Assembly: GCF_023238205.1 (NCBI RefSeq) | Contig: NZ_CP096660.1 | Coordinates: 186,001-250,000 of the forward strand | Origin: Halorussus limi | Lineage (GTDB): Archaea > Halobacteriota > Halobacteria > Halobacteriales > Haladaptataceae | Reading direction: 5' to 3' | Length of the DNA stretch: 64,000 bases | Shown: positions 17,312 through 26,502 of the stretch, in pieces | Layout: each line of letters opens with the position of its first letter | Numbering within the stretch: position 1 is the stretch's first letter | Program-made: the position numbers and the translations under genes | The notes under the pieces: generated by a model | What the model was told of the DNA's origin: nothing | Seen by the model: only the letters and a program-made list of their open reading frames with translations | The model's database searches: none

Positions 17312-18637
17312 ATGGGGGTACTACCATCAGGCCCACAGCGTGCCGAGCGTAATCGACGCGATACGCGTCCGGCCGTCGGTCTGATAGCGACTGAGTCGAA
17401 CAAGGAGTCAATCGAGAGAGCGATACGGCGGGCCAGCGACCTCGGCTACGAGGTCTTCGTCGCGCCCGGGTGTGAGGAGTCGGCCGAACTCGTCCGGCAA
17501 CTGGACGGGACCGTCGTCCGACCGCACGAGAGCGACGGCGACCACAAGGTCGACGACCTGCGGGTCGCGCTGGCTGCTGCCGCGCGCGACGCCGAGTTCC
17601 CCGGACTTATACTCTCCGAGGAGTCTACCGGCCGAATCGACTACACGCGAAGTATCTCGACGTTTCGAGAGCGCGACTCGTACGTCGTCCCCGCTGTCGA
17701 CCTGGAGTCTGCGCACGCGCGGGAAACCGACCCTATCGTCGCGGGCATCCCGGCGTACAACGAGGGCGAGACGATAGGACAGATAGTAGACATGACGACC
17801 GAGTACGTCGACGAAGTCGTCGTCGTGGACGACGGGAGCGCCGACCGGACCGCGGAGGAGGCGAAACGGGAAGGCGCAGTCGTCATCCGTCACTCCGCGA
17901 ACAGAGGGAAAGGTGCCGCCCTGAGGAGTCTGCTCGACTACGCCGAGCGGCGGTCGTGTTCCGCGCTCGTCTTGCTCGACGGCGACGGACAGCACCTTCC
18001 CCGAGACATCCCCACCGTCGTTCAACCGGTCCTCGACGGCGACGCCGACGTGGTCATCGGGAGCCGGTACCTCCGGCAGGGGATGGGGACCGAGACGCCG
18101 CTCTACCGGCGTCTCGGCCAGCGAGTCCTCGACCAGAGCATCTCGTTTCTGTTCGGCGTCTCGGTCTCGGACACACAGAGCGGGTTCCGGGCGCTCTCCC
18201 CGGAGGCCGTCGAGGACATCACCATCCGGACGAACGGGATGGCCGTCGAGACAGAGATGCTAGACGCCGCGAACCGCAACGACCTGACCATCGCGGAGCG
18301 CCCGATACGGGTACAGTACGACGTTCGCAACGGCCAGACGTACAACCCGGTCCGCCACGGAGTGACCGTCCTCGGGCGCATCGTCCAGTTGGTGGCCCGA
18401 GGTCTGCTGAACCAGTCGTCCCGCGAAGGGACCGACGACCGGGGCCGGGCGCGCGACGCCGGGACCCCGACGGAGGGAGAGCGCGCGGCCCGGCGGCGCG
18501 AGCGGGCCGTCGCGCTGGGTAACGGGCGAACGCCGGGGGAGAGCGATATGCCGGCGGACGGCGGGCGAGCGCCGATGCCGGGCGACGCGAGCGGAGACAA
18601 CCAGAGCGCCGACGAGCGAGAGCAGCCACAACGATGA
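17312..18637 (+). CDS. Glycosyltransferase family 2 (dolichyl-phosphate glycosyltransferase-like) with extra N-terminal domain
   Basis: A 441-residue protein. Residues 20-130 form an extra alpha/beta domain (AVGLIATESNKESIERAIRR) seen in some haloarchaeal GT2 proteins, function unknown. The GT2 domain follows: PIVAGIPAYNEGETIG at 141-156, VVVDDGSADRT at 170-180, LLDGDGQHLPRDI with the catalytic metal-binding Asp residues, and DTQSGFRAL, all as in DPM/DPG synthase-like enzymes. The last 75 residues are hydrophilic low-complexity. It probably moves a sugar from a nucleotide to a lipid or glycan carrier. The stop overlaps the ATG of the next GT4 gene (ATGA). Confidence 0.9.
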   Translation: MGVLPSGPQRAERNRRDTRPAVGLIATESNKESIERAIRRASDLGYEVFVAPGCEESAELVRQLDGTVVRPHESDGDHKVDDLRVALAAAARDAEFPGLILSEESTGRIDYTRSISTFRERDSYVVPAVDLESAHARETDPIVAGIPAYNEGETIGQIVDMTTEYVDEVVVVDDGSADRTAEEAKREGAVVIRHSANRGKGAALRSLLDYAERRSCSALVLLDGDGQHLPRDIPTVVQPVLDGDADVVIGSRYLRQGMGTETPLYRRLGQRVLDQSISFLFGVSVSDTQSGFRALSPEAVEDITIRTNGMAVETEMLDAANRNDLTIAERPIRVQYDVRNGQTYNPVRHGVTVLGRIVQLVARGLLNQSSREGTDDRGRARDAGTPTEGERAARRRERAVALGNGRTPGESDMPADGGRAPMPGDASGDNQSADEREQPQR

Positions 18638-19977
18638 CCGACAGCCGAGAACGGACACAGCGACGCGACGCACCGAGAGGAGAGGTCGAATCGACGCGAC
18701 GAGACGAACCGAGGCGACGGGGCGAGTCGGGACGGACCGACTCGGCCCGACCGACGCGACCGATACGGGACGACGGCCGACTGCGGATTCTCCGCGTGAG
18801 CAGCGACATCCACCCGGAGGTCCCCGGCGGACTCGGCCTCCACGTCCACAGCCTCTCGGAGAAGCAGGCCGAGATGGGCCACGACGTGACGGTTCTGACG
18901 TCCGACCACGGCGACCGGTCGCTCCCGCGCACCGAAGTCCGGGACGGCTACGCGCTGAAGCGCCACCGCGAGGTGGCGAGGCCCGTGGACAACAGCATCG
19001 TGCCGGGCGTCGCGAAATCGCTGTGGGACCTCGCCGACGAGTACGACGTGGTTCACGCCCACTCGCACCTGTTCTTCTCGTCGAACGTGGCCGCGGCCAT
19101 GGCCGCGCTGACCGACGTACCGCTGGTCGTCACCAACCACGGCCTGTTCTCGCAGTCGGCGAATCAGACGGTGCAGGAGGCGTACCTCTACACCGTCGGC
19201 CGGAAGACGTTCGACGCGGCCGAGCGGGTGTTCTGCTACTCCGAGACCGACCGCGACCGACTGCAGTCCTACGGGGTCGAGACCCCGGTGTCGGTCGTCC
19301 GGAACGGCATCGACTGCACGAGGTTCCGGCCGGTCGAAGCAAGCCAGAGCGACGAGGGGAGGGAAGAAAGCGAACGCGGAGGCGACGGCGACACGCTGCT
19401 GTTCGTCGGGCGACTGAAACCCGGCAAGGGCGTCCGGGTCCTCCTGCGGGCGATGGCCGAACTGGGCGAGGAGTTCCCCGACGCGACGCTCAGGATAGTC
19501 GGCGACGGCCCGCTCCGGGAGTCGCTCGAGGAGTACGCCGCCGAGTGCGGCGTGGCCGACCGCGTGACCTTCACCGGGTGGCTCTCGCAGGACCGACTCC
19601 CCGAGGAGTACGGCGAGGCCACCGTCTTCGTCCTGCCGAGTCTGAACGAGGGGTTCCCGCGGACCGTCCTCGAAGCGCTGGCCTGCGAGACCCCGGTCGT
19701 GACCACCGACCTGCCGCAGCTCGAATCGGTCCTCGACGGAGTGGGCCTGACCGTGCCGCCGAAGTCGCCGGACCTGCTGGCGTCCGCGGTCGGCGAACTG
19801 CTGGCGGACGACGAGCGCCGCGAGCGCATGGCGGCCGAGGGTCGCTCGCTCGTCGCCGAGCGCTACTCGTGGGACCGGACCGTCGAGGAGACGACCGCGA
19901 CGTACTACGACGTGCTGGGCGTCGAACCGCCGCGCGACGCCCGCACGCTTCCCGAAGGGAGCGTGCAGCACCGATGA
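18634..19977 (+). CDS. Glycosyltransferase family 4 protein 3
   Basis: A 447-residue GT4 enzyme. After a 48-residue Arg/Asp-rich N-terminal extension, the first Rossmann domain has LRILRVSSDIHPEVPGGLG and VVHAHSHLFFSSN. The second has LLFVGRLKPGKGVRVLLRAM and VLPSLNEGFPRTVLEALACE, the normal GT4 donor-binding E-x7-E region. It shares an ATGA overlap with the GT2 gene upstream (ATG 18634) and another with the FemAB gene downstream (ATG 19974), so the three are translationally coupled. Expected to add a sugar to the cluster's surface polymer. Confidence 0.92.
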   Translation: MTDSRERTQRRDAPRGEVESTRRDEPRRRGESGRTDSARPTRPIRDDGRLRILRVSSDIHPEVPGGLGLHVHSLSEKQAEMGHDVTVLTSDHGDRSLPRTEVRDGYALKRHREVARPVDNSIVPGVAKSLWDLADEYDVVHAHSHLFFSSNVAAAMAALTDVPLVVTNHGLFSQSANQTVQEAYLYTVGRKTFDAAERVFCYSETDRDRLQSYGVETPVSVVRNGIDCTRFRPVEASQSDEGREESERGGDGDTLLFVGRLKPGKGVRVLLRAMAELGEEFPDATLRIVGDGPLRESLEEYAAECGVADRVTFTGWLSQDRLPEEYGEATVFVLPSLNEGFPRTVLEALACETPVVTTDLPQLESVLDGVGLTVPPKSPDLLASAVGELLADDERRERMAAEGRSLVAERYSWDRTVEETTATYYDVLGVEPPRDARTLPEGSVQHR

Positions 19978-21002
19978 CGGTGCGCGTCGAAACGACCTCG
20001 GACGCCGACGAGTGGGACTCCTGCGTGGACCGGTCGCCCCAGACGGGGTTCTTCCACCAGTACGACGCGCTGACCACGCTGGCCGAACACTTCGACGCGA
20101 CGCTCCACACGCTGGTCGGCTACGTCGGGCAGGAACCGGTGGGCGTCTTCCCGGTGTTCGGTCTCGAACGCGGGCCGCTCTGGGTCGCCGCGTCCCAACC
20201 GCCGGGCGTCGAGGTAAACACCGGGCCGGCCCTGCTGAACCACCGGAAACTCAAACAGCGGAAGGCCGAGAAGCGCCACCGGGAGTTCCTGTCGGGGTGC
20301 ATGGAGTTCGTCGAGGAGATGCTCGACCCCGACTACCTCAAGATAGCGACGACCGACCGGTACGACGACGTTCGCCCGCTGGTCAATCACGGACTCGACG
20401 TGCGGCCCTCCTACACCTACGTCCTCGACCTCGACCCCGGCGAAGACGAACTGCTGGCCCAGTTCAGCAGCGACGCCCGGAGCAACGTCCGCAACACCGA
20501 CGAGTCGCGGTACGAGATTCGAGAGGGCGGCGTCGAAGAGATTCGGGAGATAGTCTCGTTCGTCCGGCGGCGCTACGCCGAACAGGGCGAGGACCACTAC
20601 CTCGATACGGCGTTCGTCGCGGACCTTCACGAGACGCTCGGCGACGACGCGGTCCGGCCCTACGTCTGCGAGGTGGACGGCGAAATAGCCAGCGGCATCG
20701 TCGCGCTCGAGTACGGCGACACGGTGTACCGGTGGCAGGGCGGGCCGCGGCCGAGGGTCGACCTGCCGGTCAACGACCTGCTCGACTGGCGGGTGATTCG
20801 GGACGCCGTCGACCGGGACCTCTCTCGCTACGACCTCGTGGGCGCGATGCTCCCGCGGCTCTGCGAGTACAAGGCGAAGTTCGGGCCGGAGCCGAAACCG
20901 GTCTACCTCGCCGAGCGACGCAACCTGACCGCGAAACTCGCCTCCGAGACGTACAGCACGCTCCAGACGCTCCGCGACCTCTCTCTGCGAACTGACGGAT
21001 GA
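19974..21002 (+). CDS. FemAB/GNAT-type aminoacyltransferase-like protein 1
   Basis: A 342-residue protein of the GNAT/FemAB superfamily. Visible elements: SPQTGFFHQYDALTTLAEHF near the N terminus, QFSSDARSNVRNTDES (about 162-177), and VCEVDGEIASGIVALEYGDTVYRWQGG, the central acyltransferase strand pair. In bacteria FemAB enzymes put amino acids from aminoacyl-tRNA onto peptidoglycan. Archaea lack murein, so here the acceptor is more likely a surface glycan or lipid-linked sugar (inference). ATG at 19974 overlaps the GT4 stop by four bases. A second FemAB gene follows 31 bases later. Confidence 0.85.
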   Translation: MTVRVETTSDADEWDSCVDRSPQTGFFHQYDALTTLAEHFDATLHTLVGYVGQEPVGVFPVFGLERGPLWVAASQPPGVEVNTGPALLNHRKLKQRKAEKRHREFLSGCMEFVEEMLDPDYLKIATTDRYDDVRPLVNHGLDVRPSYTYVLDLDPGEDELLAQFSSDARSNVRNTDESRYEIREGGVEEIREIVSFVRRRYAEQGEDHYLDTAFVADLHETLGDDAVRPYVCEVDGEIASGIVALEYGDTVYRWQGGPRPRVDLPVNDLLDWRVIRDAVDRDLSRYDLVGAMLPRLCEYKAKFGPEPKPVYLAERRNLTAKLASETYSTLQTLRDLSLRTDG

Positions 21003-21033
21003 ACCCGAACTACGCTCGACGATTCGAGACAGC

Positions 21034-22101
21034 ATGACGAAACTGCAAGCAAACGTCGTAGACAGCATCGACGCGGTCAACGAGAACCAGTGGGACAACG
21101 TCGTCGCCCAGTCGGAGTGCGGCACTATCTTCCAGCAGTCGGGGTGGCTCCGGGCCATCGAACGCGCGCTCGACCGGACCCCGCGGCACGTCGTCATCCG
21201 GAAGAACGGCAACCCGGTCGCGGTGCTCCCCAACTTCGTCTCTGACATCGCGCTGCCCGTGGACCTCCCGGTGGACGCGAGCGCGGTCGGAGCCACGCAG
21301 TTGAGTTCCGTCACCCCCGGGTTCGGCGGGCCGCTCATCATGGGCAAGAAAGACCGGGTCCTCGGTGCGCTTCGCCAGACGCTGGAGCGAGTCCACCGAG
21401 AGGGGTCGGTGTTCCACCGCATGCGCATCCTCGATTCGAACCACGTCCAGTACGCCCAGACCCTCCGCAAGTGGGGGTACCGCCCGTCGCTGCTCTACTG
21501 CCGGTTCGCGCTCGAACTCGACGACTACGACCGCATCCTCGCGGACATGGACAAGGAGCGCCGGAAGGAGATTCGGGACGCCAAGGAGATAGAGTACGAG
21601 GTCGAGTCCGAGGAGATAGACCGCGAGACGATGCGGTCGTTCCACGACGAGTACCTGAAGACGATGAGCCACGTGGACGGGTCGCCGTTCCCCGTCGCGT
21701 TCTTCGAGCAACTCGGCGACCACCTCGCCGACCAGATTCAGATTTTCACGGCGTACGTCGAGGGCGCGGAGGCCGGGCAACACCTCTACCTGCGCGACGA
21801 CAACCGGGACGCGCTCCACTACTTCTTCGCGGGCGTGGACGAGGAGTACTTCCGGTACTCGTCGCCGACGCTCCTGCACGACCACGCGCTCCGGTGGGGC
21901 ATCGAGAACGGGTACGAGCGCTTCGACTTCGGCAGCACGAACGCCAACTACGCGAACGGCACCTTCAACTACAAGCAGAAGTTCGGCGCGGAGTTGGAAC
22001 CGATTTACGAGTGGGAGAAGGGGACCGCACCGATTCGGTGGCCGGTCTACCGGTCGGCGCGGACGCTCTACCGGCGACACAGCGACACCCTCGAGAAGTA
22101 G
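21034..22101 (+). CDS. FemAB/GNAT-type aminoacyltransferase-like protein 2
   Basis: A 355-residue paralogue-like neighbour of the preceding gene. It has GTIFQQSGWLRAIERAL near residue 30, MDKERRKEIRDAKE (about 172-185) in the position where FemAB proteins bind the acceptor, and the C-terminal FDFGSTNANYANGTFNYKQKFG, a strong FemAB/BioF2-like signature. Identity to the first copy is low, so the pair is an old duplication or two separate acquisitions. It is separated by only 31 bases and lies last in the 17312-22101 operon. Probable role: transfer of an amino acid or acyl group onto surface polymer. Confidence 0.87.
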   Translation: MTKLQANVVDSIDAVNENQWDNVVAQSECGTIFQQSGWLRAIERALDRTPRHVVIRKNGNPVAVLPNFVSDIALPVDLPVDASAVGATQLSSVTPGFGGPLIMGKKDRVLGALRQTLERVHREGSVFHRMRILDSNHVQYAQTLRKWGYRPSLLYCRFALELDDYDRILADMDKERRKEIRDAKEIEYEVESEEIDRETMRSFHDEYLKTMSHVDGSPFPVAFFEQLGDHLADQIQIFTAYVEGAEAGQHLYLRDDNRDALHYFFAGVDEEYFRYSSPTLLHDHALRWGIENGYERFDFGSTNANYANGTFNYKQKFGAELEPIYEWEKGTAPIRWPVYRSARTLYRRHSDTLEK

Positions 22102-22236
22102 GTCGCGAGCCACAGCAGACGAGGTTCCGAGGGGGCACGCCCTCGAACGGGCCGGGCGCGCCGAGGCGTACCAACCAACTAATCGCAGTAACAGCGCGTT
22201 GGCGAACCGGTCGGTGCTGAACGGTAGCCCCGGTTT

Positions 22237-23658
22237 ATGGCTTCAGCGGCGGAAACAGTGCTGAGAATGTACGGGAACAGCGACACTCCTCTCTCGATGC
22301 AGTTAGTCTGGGCGCTCTACGACCACATCCCCGAGACGGTCCAAGCCTCGGCCGAACCGCTGTACTACTGGTACCAGTCGAAGCGCGCCGACCAGCGCCA
22401 CGTTCCCCCGACCCGAACCGCCCGTCGGCGCGAGGACGCGCCCGACCACGTGCTGACGGTGGTCGTGGACGCGCTCCGACCCGACCACGTTCCGAGCGTC
22501 GGAATGCCGTTCGACACCGCTATCGCACCGAGTACGTGGACGTTCCCGTCGGTGACGAGCATGCACACCGGGGTCTACCCGAGCGAACACGGCGCGTCGG
22601 CCCACACCCGGCCCGACGCCGAGGAGTACGCGATGCCCCGGCAGGTGGACGACCGGCCGACGCTCCCGGCCGAGATGGAGGCGGCGGGCTACGACACCTA
22701 CGGCGGGTTCGCGTTCGTCGTCCCGTTCACCGCGCTCCGGGGCTGGTATCAGACCCATCGGCTCTACGGCAACGACCTCGCGGAGAATCTCTTCTCGGAC
22801 TACGTCTCGTGGCGAGGCGGCCGCGACCGGACGTTCGGCTACCTCCACCTCGGCGACCTCCACCAGCCGATTCGCATCCCGGACGAGTATCTGGAGGCCC
22901 GAGACGTGGACACGCGAGTGTTCGACGAGGTGGAGATGTGCGTCGAGTTCGACGGGTGCGAGAGCTGCCGGCGAATTCAGCGCGAGCGATTCGCCGAGTA
23001 TCGGGCGGCGCTCGACTACGTGGAGGACCAACTCGACCGACTCCTCTCGGTGGTCGGCGACGACACGCTGGTGGTCGTGGTCGGCGACCACGGCGAGGGG
23101 CAGGGCGAACACTACGAGCGCGCCAACCGCATCACCGACTCGCGGCCGAACGGCGGGAGCGGCTACCGGGGCAACGTCGGCCACGGCGGGACTCCGTTCG
23201 ACGTGGTGGCCCGCGTCCCGGTCGGCGTCTCGGACCCCGAGGACTCGAACGCAGATACGCTGCTCCCCGAGGGCGGGTGGCCGAGTCTCGTGGACCTCGC
23301 GCCGACGATTCTGGAGGAGACGGTCGGCGACTCCCGACTCACCGACGAGGCCACGGGGCGGCCGTGGCAGTCCGAGATTCCCGCCGACCGGACGGCCGTC
23401 TGCGAGGCGGCGCGGTTCGGCGTCGAGCGCAAGGCCGCCTACCGGGGCGACTCGAAGGTCATCCGGTCGGAGGCCGACGACGTGACCTACACCGCGCGCG
23501 TCGAGCAGTCGGAACCGGGCGAGGAGTTCCGGACGATTCCGGTCCGCGAGCGCGAGGAGTTGCTGGCGAGTCTACCGGACAACTGGGAGGACTTCGACGT
23601 GACCCGGTCGGTCAGTCCGGCGGTCGAGCGGCGACTGGAGAAGCTGGGATACCGGTGA
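22237..23658 (+). CDS. Sulfatase-like / alkaline phosphatase superfamily protein 3
   Basis: A 473-residue enzyme with VLTVVVDALRPDHV (Asp78), STWTFPSVTSMHTG with Thr102 at the nucleophile place, and VVVVGDHGEGQGEHY near residue 285. It ends SPAVERRLEKLGYR, like the other sulfatase-like proteins here. As in copy 1, Thr stands where formylglycine Cys/Ser would be. ATG 22237 is the first possible start; a TTTATG TATA-like element just upstream would also suit a leaderless start at ATG 22267. Last gene of the glycan cluster; likely tailors the polymer with phosphate-type groups. Confidence 0.9.
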   Translation: MASAAETVLRMYGNSDTPLSMQLVWALYDHIPETVQASAEPLYYWYQSKRADQRHVPPTRTARRREDAPDHVLTVVVDALRPDHVPSVGMPFDTAIAPSTWTFPSVTSMHTGVYPSEHGASAHTRPDAEEYAMPRQVDDRPTLPAEMEAAGYDTYGGFAFVVPFTALRGWYQTHRLYGNDLAENLFSDYVSWRGGRDRTFGYLHLGDLHQPIRIPDEYLEARDVDTRVFDEVEMCVEFDGCESCRRIQRERFAEYRAALDYVEDQLDRLLSVVGDDTLVVVVGDHGEGQGEHYERANRITDSRPNGGSGYRGNVGHGGTPFDVVARVPVGVSDPEDSNADTLLPEGGWPSLVDLAPTILEETVGDSRLTDEATGRPWQSEIPADRTAVCEAARFGVERKAAYRGDSKVIRSEADDVTYTARVEQSEPGEEFRTIPVREREELLASLPDNWEDFDVTRSVSPAVERRLEKLGYR

Positions 23659-23743
23659 TTTGCGGGAGACGCCGACAGAACCCTCGACGGCGCGGATTCG
23701 AAGGCCAGCAAGCCTTTCCCCGCTCGAACCCTCAATCACACTC

Positions 23744-24133
23744 ATGGAAAACGAACCCGACGAATACGGCGAGCGAATCGAGGTATCGGTCGAGGACGAA
23801 CCGCCGGGCATGGAGCGCGTGCGGGCCGTCGCCGACCTGCTGGACGAGGCCATCGAACTGCCGGTCGTCAACTACAGCGTCGGGTTGGACCCCATCCTCG
23901 GCATCCTGCCGGTGGGCGGTGACGCCATCTCGGCGGCCATCTCGCTCTACATCGTCGCCGAGGGCGCCCAGATGGGAGCGTCGCGCGACACGGTGATGAA
24001 GATGCTGTTCAACGTCGGTCTCGACGCCGTAATCGGGTCGATTCCGGTCATCGGGACGCTGTTCGACTCGGTGTGGAAGGCCAACATGCGCAACGTCAAA
24101 CTGCTCGAAGACGAGTTGGGCGACGGGTACTGA
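23744..24133 (+). CDS. DUF4112 domain-containing membrane protein
   Basis: A 129-residue protein that matches DUF4112: RVRAVADLLDEAIELPV, then GLDPILGILPVGGDAIS, MLFNVGLDAVIGSIPVIG and a Phe/Asp-containing end (TLFDSVWKANMRNVKLLE). It has two or three hydrophobic segments. Function is unknown. ATG at 23744 is preferred over the longer frame from 23660 because the extra 28 residues are not conserved-like, and the true N terminus MENEPDEYG is acidic. Stands alone between the glycan cluster and the convergent GH13 gene. Confidence 0.9.
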   Translation: MENEPDEYGERIEVSVEDEPPGMERVRAVADLLDEAIELPVVNYSVGLDPILGILPVGGDAISAAISLYIVAEGAQMGASRDTVMKMLFNVGLDAVIGSIPVIGTLFDSVWKANMRNVKLLEDELGDGY

Positions 24134-24343
24134 GCGGTCGGCGCCAATCGCGGTGACGAGGCGGGAAGGGGCTAAATCGGTGTTTTTCTTTTCGGAATTA
24201 CGACGGTAGCCGGCGGTACGCGAGTCGGTGATTGCGACGGGACGACGGAAATACGGAAACGCGACGACCGGCGTTTCGAGACTTCGTCGCCGCGTTCGGC
24301 GCTCACGACCTTCCGGGCGACGCCAGACCCGACGCTCGCCGCG

Positions 24344-26140
24344 CTACACTCCCGACTCGACCCGCATCCAGCAGAATCCGTATCGGTCTAGCTCGAATCG
24401 CCACTCGCTGGACCCGTCTCTGCCTTCGTCGTCGCTCCCTCCGTCAGTGTTAGCCACGGCTACTCCTTCGGTAGAGCCATCTTCACCTTCCTCTCCGCCC
24501 TCGAACGCCGCGCCGCCCTCGTCAACTCGCTCGAACGCCGCCTCGCCGAATAGCCGGGTCGGTTCGCCGGGCAGTTCGAGCGACACCGCCGTCTCGGTCT
24601 CGTCGAGGTTGTGGACCGCGACGACCGACCCGTGGTCGCTGGTCATCCGATGGGCGAACACCGCGTGGTCGTCGACGTCCAGAATCTCGCAGTCCCCGTT
24701 GCCTATCTCCGGGCACTCCGAGCGCAGGCGGGTCAGGCGCGAGAACCACTGGAGCAGCGAGTCGGGGTCGCCGCGCTGGTCGGCGACGTTGACGCTCTCG
24801 TAGCCGTACTCGCCGCCCGCGACGACCGGGCGCACGAGGTCCTCCGGGTCGGCCGTCGAGAACCCGGCGTTGCGCTCGTCGGACCACTGCATCGGGGTGC
24901 GGACCGCGCTCCGGCCCGGCAGGTCGAGGTCGTCGCCCATCCCGATTTCGTCGCCGTAGACCAGCAGGGGCGCGCCGGGGAGCGAGAAGAGCAGACTGTA
25001 GGCCAACCGCAGGCGGTCGCCGTCGCCGTCGAGCATCGGCGCGAGGCGTCGGCGGATGCCCCGACCGTAGATGCGCATCTCCTCGTCGGGCGCGAACTGG
25101 TCGAACACCGTCTGCTGGTCGGCCGCCGAGAGGCGGCCGACGTTGAGTTCGTCGTAGTTCCGGAGGAAGTTGGCCCACTGACCGCCCTCCGGCGTGGGCG
25201 GGAGCAGGTCCAGCACCTCCCGAATCGGGTCGGCCTCCCGTTCGGCCAGCGCTAACACGAGGTAGGCGTCGAGCAGGAAGTTGAGCAGGACGTTCATCTC
25301 GTCGCCCTCGCCGAGTTCGTCGCTCGATTCGGCCGCCGAGGCGGGTCGGCCGGTCGTCCCGCCGAAGTAGTCGCCGAGGTGTTCGGGCGCGTCGTCGGCC
25401 TCCGCGAAGAGGATGGCGTCGTCGCCCCGGCGCTCCACGAAGTGGCGCATGTCCCGGAGGACGCCGTGAGGGTCGTCGAGTTTCGTGGACTCGAGACCGC
25501 CCTTGTTGTCTATCATCAGCGTGGCGGCGTCCACCCGGAACCCGGAGACGCCGAGTTCGAGCCAGAACCCCATTATCTTGCGAATCTCCTCGCGGACCGC
25601 CGGGTTTGCGAGGTTGAGGTCCGGTTGGTAGTGGTAGAACCGGTGGTAGTAGAACGCCTCGGCCTCCTCGTCGTAGCTCCAGACGTTGTCCTCCTCGCCG
25701 GGGAACACCGGCCCGCGGTGCGGGTCGGGTTCGTCGGGCAGGTCCTCGCGCCAGACGTAGAAGTCGCGGTGCTTCGAGTCGGGGTCCTCGCGGGCGCGCC
25801 GGAACCACGGATGCTGGTCGGACGTGTGGTTGACCACGAGGTCGATTATCACCCGAATCCCCCGGCGGTCGGCCTCGCGGACGAACTCCACGAAGTCCCC
25901 GAGCGTGCCGTGGCGGTCGTCCACCCCGTAGTAGTCGGTCACGTCGTAGCCGTTGTCGCGGTTCGGCGACGGGTAGAACGGCAGCAGCCAGATGCAGTCG
26001 ATGCCGAGACTGTGGAGGTAGTCGAGTCTGTCGGTCAGGCCTCCGAAGTCGCCCACGCCGTCGCCCTCGGCGTCGGCGAACGCCTCCACGTCGATGGCGT
26101 AGAACGTCGCGTTCTCGTACCAGCGGTCTTTCGTTCCCAT
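24344..26140 (-). CDS. treS: GH13 alpha-amylase family protein, trehalose-synthase-like
   Basis: A 598-residue cytosolic GH13 enzyme most like maltose alpha-D-glucosyltransferase (TreS), which interconverts maltose and trehalose. TreS-like blocks: WYENATFYAIDVEAF at the start, LVVNHTSDQHPWFRRAR (101-117), GVSGFRVDAATLM with nucleophile Asp204, FAEADD with acid/base Glu247, GIRRRLAPML and VRTPMQWSDERNAGFS. The third carboxylate Asp330 lies in RNYDELN, where TreS normally has NHDEL, so the usual His is Tyr. An acidic loop near 535-575 is extra. Trehalose is a compatible solute in some haloarchaea. ATG 26140 begins MGTKDRWYENA; the open frame beyond it is not protein-like. Confidence 0.85.
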   Translation of the reverse strand: MGTKDRWYENATFYAIDVEAFADAEGDGVGDFGGLTDRLDYLHSLGIDCIWLLPFYPSPNRDNGYDVTDYYGVDDRHGTLGDFVEFVREADRRGIRVIIDLVVNHTSDQHPWFRRAREDPDSKHRDFYVWREDLPDEPDPHRGPVFPGEEDNVWSYDEEAEAFYYHRFYHYQPDLNLANPAVREEIRKIMGFWLELGVSGFRVDAATLMIDNKGGLESTKLDDPHGVLRDMRHFVERRGDDAILFAEADDAPEHLGDYFGGTTGRPASAAESSDELGEGDEMNVLLNFLLDAYLVLALAEREADPIREVLDLLPPTPEGGQWANFLRNYDELNVGRLSAADQQTVFDQFAPDEEMRIYGRGIRRRLAPMLDGDGDRLRLAYSLLFSLPGAPLLVYGDEIGMGDDLDLPGRSAVRTPMQWSDERNAGFSTADPEDLVRPVVAGGEYGYESVNVADQRGDPDSLLQWFSRLTRLRSECPEIGNGDCEILDVDDHAVFAHRMTSDHGSVVAVHNLDETETAVSLELPGEPTRLFGEAAFERVDEGGAAFEGGEEGEDGSTEGVAVANTDGGSDDEGRDGSSEWRFELDRYGFCWMRVESGV

Positions 26141-26502
26141 TTGAAACACCCCACTTACGGTTTCTGACGGCCTCGATTCGGAAAACTGGTTCGGGCGACG
26201 CGGTGACAGACGAACCGGCGGTGTAGCTGTGGGAAAACTTATGTCCCGGTTCGCGCAGGTAGCGGCTACCCGGTTCCGACCCGCGTGCGCGCCGTTCGCG
26301 GGGACGTCTCGCTCGCGGGAACATTCGCTTTCGCGGTCACGAAATAAGCTCGGCCAAAGCGACACGGCGAGTCGCTCCACGAGACGTTGGTCGGGGAAAC
26401 GACGGATTTGTTCGGTAAATCTGGATTAAGGCGGCGAAATCCCGGCAAAGCAACGGCCGGGTTCACATCGCTCGACGCTATCGTTACTGTCGGGGTAAAG
26501 AA
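26141..26502. other. Divergent promoter region between GH13 and Tat-exported protein genes
   Basis: No gene seen in 362 bases. A short inverted repeat CCCGGC...GCCGGG (26441-26446 and 26456-26461, nine-base loop) lies 42 bases before ATG 26503. AT-rich tracts at 26226-26245 and 26400-26430 (GGTAAATCTGGATTAAGG) are candidate promoter elements for the two genes. Confidence 0.45.

Noticed and set aside
18103-19971. 622-residue minus-strand frame opposite GT2/GT4
   Set aside because: Shadow of two glycosyltransferase genes with perfect motifs on the other strand.
26229-26429. Small plus-strand frame upstream of the Tat protein
   Set aside because: Ser/Arg-rich without haloarchaeal composition; the region looks like promoters.
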